Assembly: GCF_900090305.1 (NCBI RefSeq)
Contig: NZ_LT607751.1
Location: forward strand, 2,542,001 to 2,606,000
Length of the DNA stretch: 64,000 nt
Direction: 5' to 3'
Origin: Micromonospora siamensis
GTDB lineage: Bacteria > Actinomycetota > Actinomycetes > Mycobacteriales > Micromonosporaceae
Below, in pieces: positions 55,340-63,759 of the stretch. The position numbers and the translations under genes were made by a program. The stretch's first letter is position 1. Each line of letters starts with the position of its first letter. The notes under the pieces are model-generated. The model was given only the letters and a program-made list of their open reading frames with translations, was not told where the DNA came from and ran no database searches.

Positions 55340-56631
55340 CACCCTTCCGGCATCTGGGCGCTCTTGCGCACGAGGTCGCGCGTGGCGCGGTCGAAGGCTT
55401 CGAGGAGGAACTCGACCTCGCGGTCGTTGAGGATCGCCGGGGGCGTGAACCGCACGACCCCGCTGGCGGTCATCGAGTGGTTGGCCACCACCCCGTTGTT
55501 GAACAGTTCGATCAGCAGCTCGCCGGCGAGGCCGGCCTCGACCAGCTCGACGCCGATCAGCAGGCCCTGCCCGCGTACGTCGGCGATCAGGTCGCCGCAG
55601 TTGGCCCGGGCGATTCGGTCGATCTCGGGGAGCAGCCGCTCGCCGAGGGTCCGGGCCCGGTCGACCAGCTCCTCCTCGCGCATGGCGCGGATGGCGCCCT
55701 GCACTGCGGCCATCAGCAGCGGCTGGCCGGAGAAGGTGGCGGTGTGCAGGTACGGGTCCTTGTCGAACGGGGCGAAGACCGCCCGGCTGGCCACCGCCGC
55801 CGAGACGGGCACCACCCCGCCGCCGAGCGCCTTGCCGGTGAGCAGCACGTCCGGGGTGATCCCGGCCAGGTCGGCCCCCCACCACGCGCCGAGCCGGCCC
55901 ATGCCGGTCTGCACCTCGTCGAGGATCAGGAAGCCGTCGTGGCGGCGGCAGAGCGCCTCCACCTGGCGCAGGTAGCCCTCGGGCGGCAGCACCACGCCGC
56001 CCTCGCCCTGCACCGGTTCGACGATCACGCAGACCTCGCCGGGATGCGCGGCGAGTTCCTTCTCCAGCGCCTCGGCGTCGCCGAACGGGACGTGGGTGGT
56101 GTCGGCCAGCAGCGGCCGGAACGGCTTCTGGTAGACCTCCTTGGCGGTCACCGACAGGGCGCCCAGCGACTTGCCGTGGTAGCCCTGCCGCATGGAGACC
56201 AGCCGGCGTCTGCCGTGCGCCCGGGCCAGCTTGATGCCGGTCTCCACCGCCTCGGCGCCGCCGAGGGCGAAGTGCACCCGGTCCATGCCGGCGGGGGTGA
56301 CCTCGGCCAGCGCGGCGGCGGCCCGGCCGACGGTGGGCTCCAGCAGCACCCGGGTGGCGACCGGGTGGCTGTCGAGCTGGCGGCGGACCGCCTCCACCAC
56401 CAGCGGGTGGCGGGCGCCCATGATGAAGACGCCGTAGCCCCCGCAGTTGAGGAACTCCTCGTCGTCGCTGGTCCAGACCCACGCTCCCTCGGAGGCCACC
56501 TCCATGTGGCTGCCGAACAGCTCGGCCACGGTGGCCCGCCCCTTGCTCAGGTGGGCGCGGTACAGGTCCAGCACCTCCGCCTTGTCGTCCTCGACGGCGA
56601 CCGGCGGTCGTTCCCGCTCCAGTACGGTCAC
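55336..56631 (-). CDS. Class III PLP-dependent aminotransferase
   Basis: A 431-residue omega-aminotransferase. LNCGGYGVFIMGARHPLVVEAV, HFALGGAEAVETGIKLAR, the PLP-contact LILDEVQTGMGR and the PLP-lysine LLTGKALGGG are present. It probably turns a fatty aldehyde into the alkylamine that is then N-hydroxylated. GTG 56631 has AGAGGAGG upstream. The gene sits between the N-hydroxylase and the SRPBCC gene in one operon. Confidence 0.93.
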   Translation of the reverse strand: MTVLERERPPVAVEDDKAEVLDLYRAHLSKGRATVAELFGSHMEVASEGAWVWTSDDEEFLNCGGYGVFIMGARHPLVVEAVRRQLDSHPVATRVLLEPTVGRAAAALAEVTPAGMDRVHFALGGAEAVETGIKLARAHGRRRLVSMRQGYHGKSLGALSVTAKEVYQKPFRPLLADTTHVPFGDAEALEKELAAHPGEVCVIVEPVQGEGGVVLPPEGYLRQVEALCRRHDGFLILDEVQTGMGRLGAWWGADLAGITPDVLLTGKALGGGVVPVSAAVASRAVFAPFDKDPYLHTATFSGQPLLMAAVQGAIRAMREEELVDRARTLGERLLPEIDRIARANCGDLIADVRGQGLLIGVELVEAGLAGELLIELFNNGVVANHSMTASGVVRFTPPAILNDREVEFLLEAFDRATRDLVRKSAQMPEGW

Positions 56632-56660
56632 GGATCCTCCTCTGACGTGTGCCGGTCGGC

Positions 56661-57797
56661 TCAGGACAGCTGCAGCGGGCCGCCGGCGAAGTACTCGACG
56701 AGCGACTCCGCGGTGCTGCTGCGCGACGGCGGGTGGAAGGCCAGCGGCCGGACGGCCGAGGCGAGGTAGGCGACCTCCGGGGCGGAGATGAACGCCATCC
56801 CGCCGAGCAGCTCCTGGGCGGAGGCGGCGACCCGGGTGATGATGTCCTGCACCGCGAAGCGGGCCACCAGGACGGCGGCGACGGTGTCCTCGCCGGCGTC
56901 GCCGGCCTCCAGCGCCCGGGCCACCCCCTCGATCAGCCCGACCGCCGACTCGACGTCCACGCCGAGCGCCGCCCGGTCGGTGATGCTGCCCCGGCCGGCG
57001 GCGAGGACCCGCTCCACCAGCGCGCTCGCGGCGCCCAGGTAGACCGAGGAGATCAGCATCTCGAACCAGACGAAGCCGGCGATCTGGAGGTCGTCGAGGC
57101 GGTGCGGGTCGTCCGGGGTGGTCCGGACGACCAGCTCCTCGGGGACGAAGACGTCGGTGAGGCGGACCTCGTCGCTCTCCGCGCCGGCCAGCACCGGGGT
57201 GGACCAGAACGGGTGCACGGTGATCCCGGGCTGCTTCGCCGGCATCAGCAGCATGGCCAGGGTCGGCTCGCCGTCGACCGGCAGCGAGACGCTTGCGGTG
57301 AGCACGTCCATCGAGTGGGCCAGGCTGCACGGCTTCTTGCCGCCGTTGATCAGGTAGCCGCCCTCGGTGGGCTTCGCGGTGACGCTGGGGGTGAGGATGT
57401 TCTGGTTGGTCCGGCCCTCCGCCCAGCCGGAGGCGGCGAGCAGCCCCTCGGGGGCTATCCGGCCCAGCAGGTCCAGCTGCGCCGGGGTGAGCCGGTCGGC
57501 GGTCTCGGCGAGCGCGAACAGGGTCGCGGCGGTGAAGTGGTGCATGGTGACCGCGGCGCCCAGCGACGGCGACCAGGAGGCGATCGCCCGCATCACCCGG
57601 ACCGCGTCGAGCGGTCCGGCCCCCTGGCCGCCGTACGCGGCGGGGACGAGCAGGGCCGGGCCACCGTGGGTACGGAACAGCTCCAGCAGCGGTGAGCCGG
57701 GCTGTTCCCGCTCCGTGAACGGGACCTCGGCGATGGCCTTGCCGAGCCCCGGGTGGTACTTCTCGGTCGTCTCGCGGGCGACGTCGAGCGAACGCAT
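56661..57797 (-). CDS. Acyl-CoA-dehydrogenase-fold amine N-hydroxylase (VlmH-like)
   Basis: A 378-residue flavoprotein of the acyl-CoA dehydrogenase superfamily (LLVPAAYGGQGAGPLDAVRVMRAI, GWAEGRTNQNILTPSV, FVWFEMLISSVYLGAA). VlmH, the isobutylamine N-hydroxylase, has this fold and length and needs a separate flavin reductase, also encoded here. The likely substrate is the long-chain amine from the class III aminotransferase. ATG 57797 has GGAGGT at 6 nt. A true acyl-CoA dehydrogenase is the alternative. Confidence 0.82.
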   Translation of the reverse strand: MRSLDVARETTEKYHPGLGKAIAEVPFTEREQPGSPLLELFRTHGGPALLVPAAYGGQGAGPLDAVRVMRAIASWSPSLGAAVTMHHFTAATLFALAETADRLTPAQLDLLGRIAPEGLLAASGWAEGRTNQNILTPSVTAKPTEGGYLINGGKKPCSLAHSMDVLTASVSLPVDGEPTLAMLLMPAKQPGITVHPFWSTPVLAGAESDEVRLTDVFVPEELVVRTTPDDPHRLDDLQIAGFVWFEMLISSVYLGAASALVERVLAAGRGSITDRAALGVDVESAVGLIEGVARALEAGDAGEDTVAAVLVARFAVQDIITRVAASAQELLGGMAFISAPEVAYLASAVRPLAFHPPSRSSTAESLVEYFAGGPLQLS

Positions 57798-57838
57798 GGC
57801 GAACCTCCAGGCGGGTGGGTGTCGGGGGAGGAGGGTGG

Positions 57839-59494
57839 TCAGTGGCCGAACGCGGCCCGCCGCGGGCTGATCCCGGGCGTGATGCTGACCCCCTGCACGT
57901 GGGTGGTCTTGAGGATCGGGTAGTTGGCCTCGCCGAAGGCGCCACTGGTCAGCCCGGTGCCGCCGTGCGTCGGCACGTACGGCAGGAAACCGATGTGCGA
58001 GTCGTTGACCTTCAGCAGGCCGCCGTTGTGCACCCGCCGGACGAACTCGTCGATCACCTGCTCGGAGCCGGACCAGAGCGAGTTGCGCAGGCCGTACTCG
58101 TTGGTGTTGACGAAGGCGAGCACCAGGTCGAGCAGCTCGTCGTCGGGCGCCGCGGGCGGCACCACGAACGGCAGCAGCGGGAAGAACGTCTCGTGGCGTA
58201 CGACGTCCAGCTCGCGGGCGCCGGCCAGGCCCTCCACCCGGACCACCGTCGGTTCGAGGAAGACGCCCGCCTCCGACGGCGTGCCGTCCAGCTCGACCCG
58301 CCGGCCGCCGCAGGCGATGGTGGCGCCCTGGTCGACGGCCCGGGTCAGCAGTTCGAAGAACTTCTCGCTGCGCCGCACCGGGGCCAGCAGCACCCCCTCG
58401 TCCTGCGGGTAGCCGGGCCGGATCTGCGCGGCCCGCTCGACGACCAGGGCGAGCAGCTCGTCGGCGATGGCCGGGTGGGCGACGACGTAGTTGGGGACCA
58501 TGCAGATCTGGCCGGAGCCGACGAAGCTCTCGGTGATCGCCTCGGCGGCCAGGGCCAGGTCGGCGTCGTGCCAGACGACCAGGCCGTCGTTGCCGGCGAG
58601 CTCCAGGATCGGCTTCTTGCCCCGTTCCACGCACTCGCGTTGGATCCGCAGCCCCTCCTCGGTGCCGCCGAAGTAGAAGATGTCGTCGACCAGCGGGTGG
58701 GCCAGCCAACGGTCGATCACCTCGACCGGCTTGCCGCAGATCACGTTGACCGTGCCGGGTGGGGCGTCGAGTTCGCGCAGCACCGGCGCGACCAGGTCAC
58801 GGACCAGGAACATGGTGCTCAGCGGCACGCTGCGCGGGGCCCGGATCACCACCGCGTTGCCGGCCATCAGCGACAGCACGGCCAGCGCGGCGCTCGGCGC
58901 GGGGGCGTTCTGCGGCGGGTTGACGCAGACCACCCCGTCGGGCAGTTGGCGGACGATCAGCCGCCGCTCGCCGTGGCGGAACTCGGCGTGCATCTGCTGC
59001 TCGTACCAGGCCAGGTTCTCCTCGCTGAGCACCTGCAGCAGGCAGCTCAGCTCCCACTTCGCCACGGTGCGCGGGTGCGCCTCGGCGACCAGCAGGTCGA
59101 CGAACTCGTCCCAGTGCGCCAGCAGCCGTTCCCGGAACCGACGTCCCAGGTCGAGCCGTCGGGGCAGCGGGGTGGCCGCCCAGGCCGGGGCGGCGCTGGC
59201 CGCGGCCTCCACCGCCGCGTCGATGTCCGCCTGGCCCGCGACGGCGCAGCGGCCCACGACGTACGGGTGGTGCACGGCGTCCGAGTCGGGGTCGCGTTCC
59301 AGGCTGCGCTTGAGGCTGACGCTGGTGAAGACGTCCTCCAGCATCGACCGGGAGCTGACCGTGTAGACCCAGCCCACCCCGTCGACGTCCTTGTCCCCGA
59401 TGTACGAGCGGTAGCTGCGCTGGCGGGCGTCCGACACGGGCGTTCCCGGCGGGACCTCCTCCGCGGAATGCGGCAGTTTCGTCGAGACCGGCAT
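57839..59494 (-). CDS. Aldehyde dehydrogenase superfamily protein (possible acyl reductase)
   Basis: A 551-residue ALDH-fold protein with KPILELAGNDGLVVWHDADL (Glu loop) and ESFVGSGQICMVPNYVV (Cys loop, Cys in SGQIC). An N-terminal extension of about 60 residues (YIGDKDVDGVGWVYTVSS) is unusual for plain ALDHs. In this setting it may reduce the acyl thioester to the aldehyde used by the aminotransferase, or oxidise an aldehyde. ATG 59494 is preceded by GGAGGGA; ATG 59539 is a weaker alternative. First gene of the minus-strand operon. Confidence 0.85.
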   Translation of the reverse strand: MPVSTKLPHSAEEVPPGTPVSDARQRSYRSYIGDKDVDGVGWVYTVSSRSMLEDVFTSVSLKRSLERDPDSDAVHHPYVVGRCAVAGQADIDAAVEAAASAAPAWAATPLPRRLDLGRRFRERLLAHWDEFVDLLVAEAHPRTVAKWELSCLLQVLSEENLAWYEQQMHAEFRHGERRLIVRQLPDGVVCVNPPQNAPAPSAALAVLSLMAGNAVVIRAPRSVPLSTMFLVRDLVAPVLRELDAPPGTVNVICGKPVEVIDRWLAHPLVDDIFYFGGTEEGLRIQRECVERGKKPILELAGNDGLVVWHDADLALAAEAITESFVGSGQICMVPNYVVAHPAIADELLALVVERAAQIRPGYPQDEGVLLAPVRRSEKFFELLTRAVDQGATIACGGRRVELDGTPSEAGVFLEPTVVRVEGLAGARELDVVRHETFFPLLPFVVPPAAPDDELLDLVLAFVNTNEYGLRNSLWSGSEQVIDEFVRRVHNGGLLKVNDSHIGFLPYVPTHGGTGLTSGAFGEANYPILKTTHVQGVSITPGISPRRAAFGH

Positions 59495-59637
59495 TGAGAT
59501 CAGTTCCCTCCGACGTGTCGCCGCGATAGCGGCAATCAATTTCTGCCCAGCCGGCCGTCGCGCCTTCCGCCGTTCCGCACGGATCGCGGCGGCGGCGCCG
59601 GCGGTTGTGCCACACCGTCCGGATGGTTGCCGAACCG

Positions 59638-59680
59638 ATGGTCACCGACCTTGCTGATGCGCCACTGACGGCGGACTGAT
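59638..59680 (-). promoter_or_regulatory. SARP-box promoter of the azoxy/FAS operon
   Basis: Minus strand: ATCAGTC, GTCAGTG and ATCAGCA with an 11-bp period (plus-strand positions 59675, 59664 and 59653), then 8 bp, then GACCAT (59643-59638). It lies about 145 nt before the ALDH start. The rest of the 59495-59877 gap shows no gene. Confidence 0.6.
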
Positions 59681-59877
59681 GCAGTCCCGGTGACCGGACG
59701 CGGACCGGCCCGGCCGGCTCGCGTACCGGCCTGAGCTGGGGTGATGCCCGGCTGTCGGGGCGGCGACAGGAAACCGGGGCGATCGGCGGCCCTCGGGACG
59801 CGCCCGGTGCGCGACGGGGATCCTTGACGTAGGAGGTAATTGCCTGGCTGCCGGCTGTCTCACTAGCGTCCATTGGC

Positions 59878-60555
59878 ATGCGGCACGCAGATTGCGACGG
59901 AATTATGATTGCGTTGCTCCGGCAGGGGTGGCAGCGCCGTCATTCCGCACAGGCTCGTGCCGACAATTTCCCGGCCCCCGCCGGACCGGTGCCGGCGCTG
60001 CCGCCGCCCGCCGCCCCGCCCGAGGCGTTGTCGTCGTCCGTGTTGACCCTGCTCTACGGCCACGAACCGTTCCTGGCCTGGGTGATGGGGCCGGCCTGGG
60101 AGCTGCTGGCCAGCAACCACATGCTGGAGGCCCTGGTCGGGCCGGTCGACCCGGAGCTGCTGGTCCCGCCGGTCAACGTGCTGCGGCTGATCCTGCACCC
60201 GCGCGGCATGGCGCCGCGGCTGGCCAACCTCGACGAGGTGCACACCCACCTGCTGCGCCGGCTGCGCCGCCAGGTCGAGCTGGTCGGCGGTGAGGCGCTG
60301 GTCCGGCTGGAGCGGGAGGTACGCGGTTACCGGGCGGTGCCGGAGCCGGCCCCGCTCGCCACCAACCCGATCGCCGTGCCGGTCCGGCTCCGGGTCGGCT
60401 CCACCCTGCTCAACCTGATCAGCACCGCGGTCTTCTTCGGCACCCCGTGGGAGGGGACGCCCAGCGGAGTGACCGCCGAGTGTGTCTTTCCGGCCGACGA
60501 GGCCACCCGGCGGTACCTGTTCGCCGACCCCACCGAACGGCCGCCGCCCGACTGA
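59878..60555 (+). CDS. Stand-alone MmyB-like ligand-binding domain, HTH missing
   Basis: A 225-residue protein. From about residue 45 it matches the ligand domain of the XRE regulator at 37266-38060 (LYGHEPFLAWVMGPAWELLASN, PPVNVLRLILHPRGMAPRLAN, HLLRRLRRQVELVGGEALV, FPADEATRRYLF). The usual N-terminal HTH is absent and none is found upstream in any frame. It may compete for the ligand or pair with the full-length regulator. ATG 59878 follows TAGCGT plus 8 nt, so it could be leaderless. Confidence 0.8.
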   Translation: MRHADCDGIMIALLRQGWQRRHSAQARADNFPAPAGPVPALPPPAAPPEALSSSVLTLLYGHEPFLAWVMGPAWELLASNHMLEALVGPVDPELLVPPVNVLRLILHPRGMAPRLANLDEVHTHLLRRLRRQVELVGGEALVRLEREVRGYRAVPEPAPLATNPIAVPVRLRVGSTLLNLISTAVFFGTPWEGTPSGVTAECVFPADEATRRYLFADPTERPPPD

Positions 60556-60605
60556 CCCCGACACCTCGCCGAGGAATGTCGATCCATAGCGAAAGGGAAG
60601 ATCCC

Positions 60606-61037
60606 ATGTCCTCCATGCAGGCCTCCAACCCCGTCTCGACCCCCACCCGAGCGGCGAACGACCGGCTGCTGCGCCTGGTGTTGAAGCTCGACGCCGTCGT
60701 CACCGCCGTCAACGGCGTCGCGTACCTGGCCCTGGCCGGCGTGCTGAACGACCTGTTCGGCTACCCGACCGGGGTGCAGTACGAGGTGGGCGCGTTCCTG
60801 CTCGTGTACGGCATCGCGGTGTGGGTGACCGCCACCCGGCCGGTGGTCAGCCGGGGCGCGACCAAGCTGTGGATCGCCGTGAACGTGCTGTGGGTGGTGC
60901 TCAGCCTGGTCGTCGTCGCCACCGGCGCGATCGAGGCCACCACCCTGGGCAAGGTGTGGATGGTGCTGCAGGCCGTGGTCGTCGGCGCCTTCGCCGCCCT
61001 CCAGGCGTACGCGCTGGGCAAGGCCGACCGGGTCTGA
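60606..61037 (+). CDS. Small integral membrane protein
   Basis: A 143-residue protein with four predicted helices (LVLKLDAVVTAVNGVAYLAL, VGAFLLVYGIAVWVTA, LWIAVNVLWVVLSLVVVATG, VWMVLQAVVVGAFAALQAY). It is found in many actinobacteria without a known role. ATG 60606 has AAAGGGAAG upstream. It follows the orphan ligand-domain gene by 50 nt and may share its transcript. Confidence 0.8.
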   Translation: MSSMQASNPVSTPTRAANDRLLRLVLKLDAVVTAVNGVAYLALAGVLNDLFGYPTGVQYEVGAFLLVYGIAVWVTATRPVVSRGATKLWIAVNVLWVVLSLVVVATGAIEATTLGKVWMVLQAVVVGAFAALQAYALGKADRV

Positions 61038-61108
61038 GGCCCGGACCGGCGAACACGGTCGAGGGCTGGCCACCGGTGCTCCGGCGGTCAGCCCTCGGTC
61101 GGTCCAGG

Positions 61109-61345
61109 TCACAGCGGCGGGACGTCCCGGCGCTCCTCGACGCGGCGGTACTCCACCGGCTCGGCGGTGGTGACCACCTCGCGGCGACGGCCCCGGACCA
61201 GCGTCGTCATGATGAGCCCGAGCACGCCCGCGGCCATCAGGATCCAGCCCACGACGTCGAGGTTGACGCCGCCGACACTCGCGTCCAGGGCGAAGGTGAG
61301 GATCGCGCCGACCGCGATCAGGAAGATGCTCATACCGATTCCCAC
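61109..61345 (-). CDS. DUF6458-like small membrane protein
   Basis: A 78-residue protein with two helices (MSIFLIAVGAILTFALDASV and VGWILMAAGVLGLIMTTLV) and a charged tail with RRREVV and YRRVEERRD. Actinobacterial DUF6458-type. GTG 61345 has GGAGG 6 nt upstream. Confidence 0.8.
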   Translation of the reverse strand: MGIGMSIFLIAVGAILTFALDASVGGVNLDVVGWILMAAGVLGLIMTTLVRGRRREVVTTAEPVEYRRVEERRDVPPL

Positions 61346-61508
61346 GACAGCCTCCTTCTCCGGGGGATGTGGTGTGCTGCCGCGGACCTCGATACCCCGC
61401 CGGTGAGCAGCGCAATCACCCTCGCGTTCCGGGACTGGAGGGGGCCGGCGTAGGGCGATCTTGTCATCGGGTATTGTTTCCCCCGTCGCCGACGAACACC
61501 GGCGGCAC

Positions 61509-61581
61509 GCGGACGTAGCGCAGCTGGTAGCGCATCACCTTGCCAAGGTGAGGGTCGCGGGTTCGAATCCCGTCGTCCGCT
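61509..61581 (+). tRNA. tRNA-Gly (GCC), second copy
   Basis: Identical over 73 nt to the gene at 18957-19029, same strand. The preceding AACACCGGCGGC resembles the AACACCGGGGGC before the first copy. Confidence 0.97.
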
Positions 61582-61594
61582 CGCAGCACCTCAC

Positions 61595-61666
61595 GGGCGA
61601 TTGGCGCAGTGGGAGCGCGCTTCCTTGACACGGAAGAGGTCACTGGTTCAAACCCAGTATCGCCCA
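61595..61666 (+). tRNA. tRNA-Val (GAC), second copy
   Basis: Identical over 72 nt to the gene at 19147-19218. Here it follows tRNA-Gly directly (13-nt spacer), with no tRNA-Cys between; only CC of CCA is encoded. Confidence 0.97.
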
Positions 61667-61685
61667 CCGGAGAAGAATCAGATCG

Positions 61686-61724
61686 ACGACGGACGCCCGG
61701 CTCATCGAGCCGGGCGTCCGTCGT
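61686..61724. terminator. Bidirectional hairpin
   Basis: ACGACGGACGCCCGGCTC (61686-61703) pairs with GAGCCGGGCGTCCGTCGT (61707-61724) across an ATC loop, between the tRNA pair and the converging GH3 gene. Confidence 0.8.
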
Positions 61725-61734
61725 GTCGTCACGG

Positions 61735-63567
61735 TCAGGTGGTCGGGTAACCGATGCCAGATCCGTACGGGTAGAGCACCTTCTTGCCGTCCGGGGTCCG
61801 GATGGTGACCGGCAGGCGGCCGACCGGCTGTGTGCCGGTCAGGGTGTTCGTCACGGCGGCGAGCGAGACGTCCCGGTAGCCGTACGCGGCCAGGAAGGTC
61901 GGGGCGGTCGGGAAGTACGCGATGTCGTACGGGCCGCCGACCGCGACGACCACCACCGGTTTCCCGGTCGCCAGCAGCGCCTTGACCAGGTTCTGCTGCG
62001 TCACGTCGCCCCACGCGTTGTTGGTCAGCACCACCGTGACGTCGGCCGCCCCGGCCGCGGCCACCACCTCGGCGATGGTCTTCGCGTCCGGTGACCCGGT
62101 CCACATCGGGGTGGCGACCAGCCCCTTGCCGGACAGCTGGGTGGCCAGCCCGGGGACGGCGTTGACGCCCCAGCCGGTGACCAGCACGTGGCGGCCGGAG
62201 TTGGCCTTCAGTGGCAGTACCCCGGCCTGGTTGCGGAGCAGGGTGATCGAGCGGCGGGCGGCCTCGGCCATCACCGCCTGGTCGGCCGCGGTGCCGACCC
62301 GCGAGTCCACCGCCTCGCTGGTGGTGTACGGGTCCTCGAAGAGCCCCAGCCCGGCCTTCATCCGCAGGATCCGGTACACGGACTGGTCGATCCGCTGCCG
62401 GCTCAGCGCGCCGGTGCGGACCGCGGTGAGCACCGTGGCGATGGCGGCGGGCGGGTCGGTGGGGAGCAGCAGCTCGTCGTTGCCGGCCCGGATGGCGCCG
62501 AGGATCACCTGCTCCTGGGAGTAGCTGGCGAGCGCGTCGGCGCGCAGCGCGTCGGTGACCACCACGCCGTCGTACCCGAGGGTGTCGCGCAGCAGGCCGG
62601 TGATGATCGGCTTGGACAGCACGGCGGGCGTCCGGGTGGGATCCAGGGCGGGGACGACCACCGCCGTCGGCATGATCGACTTCACTCCGGCGGCGATCGC
62701 CGCCCGGAACGGCGGGATGTCCGTCCGCATGATCTGCTCGCGGGTCTCGTTGACCACCGCGATCCCGGTGTCGGGGTTGGCCTCCGCGCTGCCCAGGCCC
62801 GGGAAGTGCTTGGCGGTGGCGGCGATCCGGGTGCTCTGGTAGCCGGTGACGGCCGCCACCCCGAACGTCGAGACGGTCGCGGTGCGGTCGCTGAACGCCC
62901 GCGTCCCGTCCGCGGTGTTGCGGGGGTTGGTGTTGACGTCGACCACCGGCGCGTGGTCCATGTTGATGCCCATCGCGCGCAGCTGCCGCCCGGTGGACGC
63001 GGCCGTCGAGAAGGCCAGGGCGGGCTCGAACGTCGCGCCGAGGGCCATGTTGCCCGGCGACACCGCCGTGGGCGGCGGCACCCGGGTGACGAATCCGCCC
63101 TCCTGGTCGGTGCTGATCTGCAGCGGTACGCCGTGGTCGACCGCGGCCGCGCGTTGCAGGCCGTTGGACAGCTGCGCGACCTGGTGGGGGTTGTTCATGT
63201 TGTTGGTGTTGGTGAAGTAGATGATGCCGCCGGGGCGGAACTTCCGTACCACCTCCGCGCCGTTGTGCACGTCGCTGCCGTAGAGCGCCTGGTTGGCGGC
63301 CACATCGGTGGCCCGGGTGGTGGTGGCGGTCTCGCCGAAGACCTCGAGGACGAACATCTGGCCGACCTTCTCCGCCAGGCTCATCCGGGCCATCGCCGCC
63401 CTCACCCGCTGGTCGGTGCGCTGCCCGGCGCCCGGGCCGTCGCCGTGCGGGTCGCTCACCGGACCCCCGCCCGACCAGGCGGAGCCGCCGGAGGCCAGCA
63501 GCACACCGCACGCGGCGACGAGCACGGCGGGCAGGCGTAGGGCGGATCTGGCTTTCCGCAAAGACAT
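61735..63567 (-). CDS. Secreted glycoside hydrolase family 3 enzyme
   Basis: A 610-residue secreted hydrolase. After a signal peptide (about 1-32) comes the GH3 N-terminal barrel: GGIIYFTNTNN, STDQEGGFVTRV, AATAKHFPGLGSAEANPDTG (KHFPG, as in NagZ-type beta-N-acetylglucosaminidases), YDGVVVTDAL with the nucleophile Asp. A GH3 C-terminal alpha/beta domain (about 420-600) follows, which simple NagZ lacks. Substrate is probably a beta-linked sugar such as GlcNAc in peptidoglycan or chitin fragments. ATG 63567 has GGAGGGGA upstream; an in-frame ATG at 63642 is less good. Confidence 0.9.
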   Translation of the reverse strand: MSLRKARSALRLPAVLVAACGVLLASGGSAWSGGGPVSDPHGDGPGAGQRTDQRVRAAMARMSLAEKVGQMFVLEVFGETATTTRATDVAANQALYGSDVHNGAEVVRKFRPGGIIYFTNTNNMNNPHQVAQLSNGLQRAAAVDHGVPLQISTDQEGGFVTRVPPPTAVSPGNMALGATFEPALAFSTAASTGRQLRAMGINMDHAPVVDVNTNPRNTADGTRAFSDRTATVSTFGVAAVTGYQSTRIAATAKHFPGLGSAEANPDTGIAVVNETREQIMRTDIPPFRAAIAAGVKSIMPTAVVVPALDPTRTPAVLSKPIITGLLRDTLGYDGVVVTDALRADALASYSQEQVILGAIRAGNDELLLPTDPPAAIATVLTAVRTGALSRQRIDQSVYRILRMKAGLGLFEDPYTTSEAVDSRVGTAADQAVMAEAARRSITLLRNQAGVLPLKANSGRHVLVTGWGVNAVPGLATQLSGKGLVATPMWTGSPDAKTIAEVVAAAGAADVTVVLTNNAWGDVTQQNLVKALLATGKPVVVVAVGGPYDIAYFPTAPTFLAAYGYRDVSLAAVTNTLTGTQPVGRLPVTIRTPDGKKVLYPYGSGIGYPTT

Positions 63568-63759
63568 CGTGTCGTCCCCTCCAGCGATCGGTGACCCCCG
63601 TCTTCGGAGTCCGCTTCCTCCGCATCCTGCCCGGAGAGACACGAATGCAATTCTTTGTCGCTTTCGAATTCACCCGGCCGGGAACGTTCTGCCGTCGGCA
63701 GATCTGCCCAGCGCGTACCGGGCCGGCGTCGACCGGGTCGGCCCGGCAGGCTGGACGCC

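Noticed and set aside
59863..60564. Minus-strand frame over the orphan ligand-domain gene
   Set aside because: Antisense shadow; the plus strand has clear homology to the MmyB domain.
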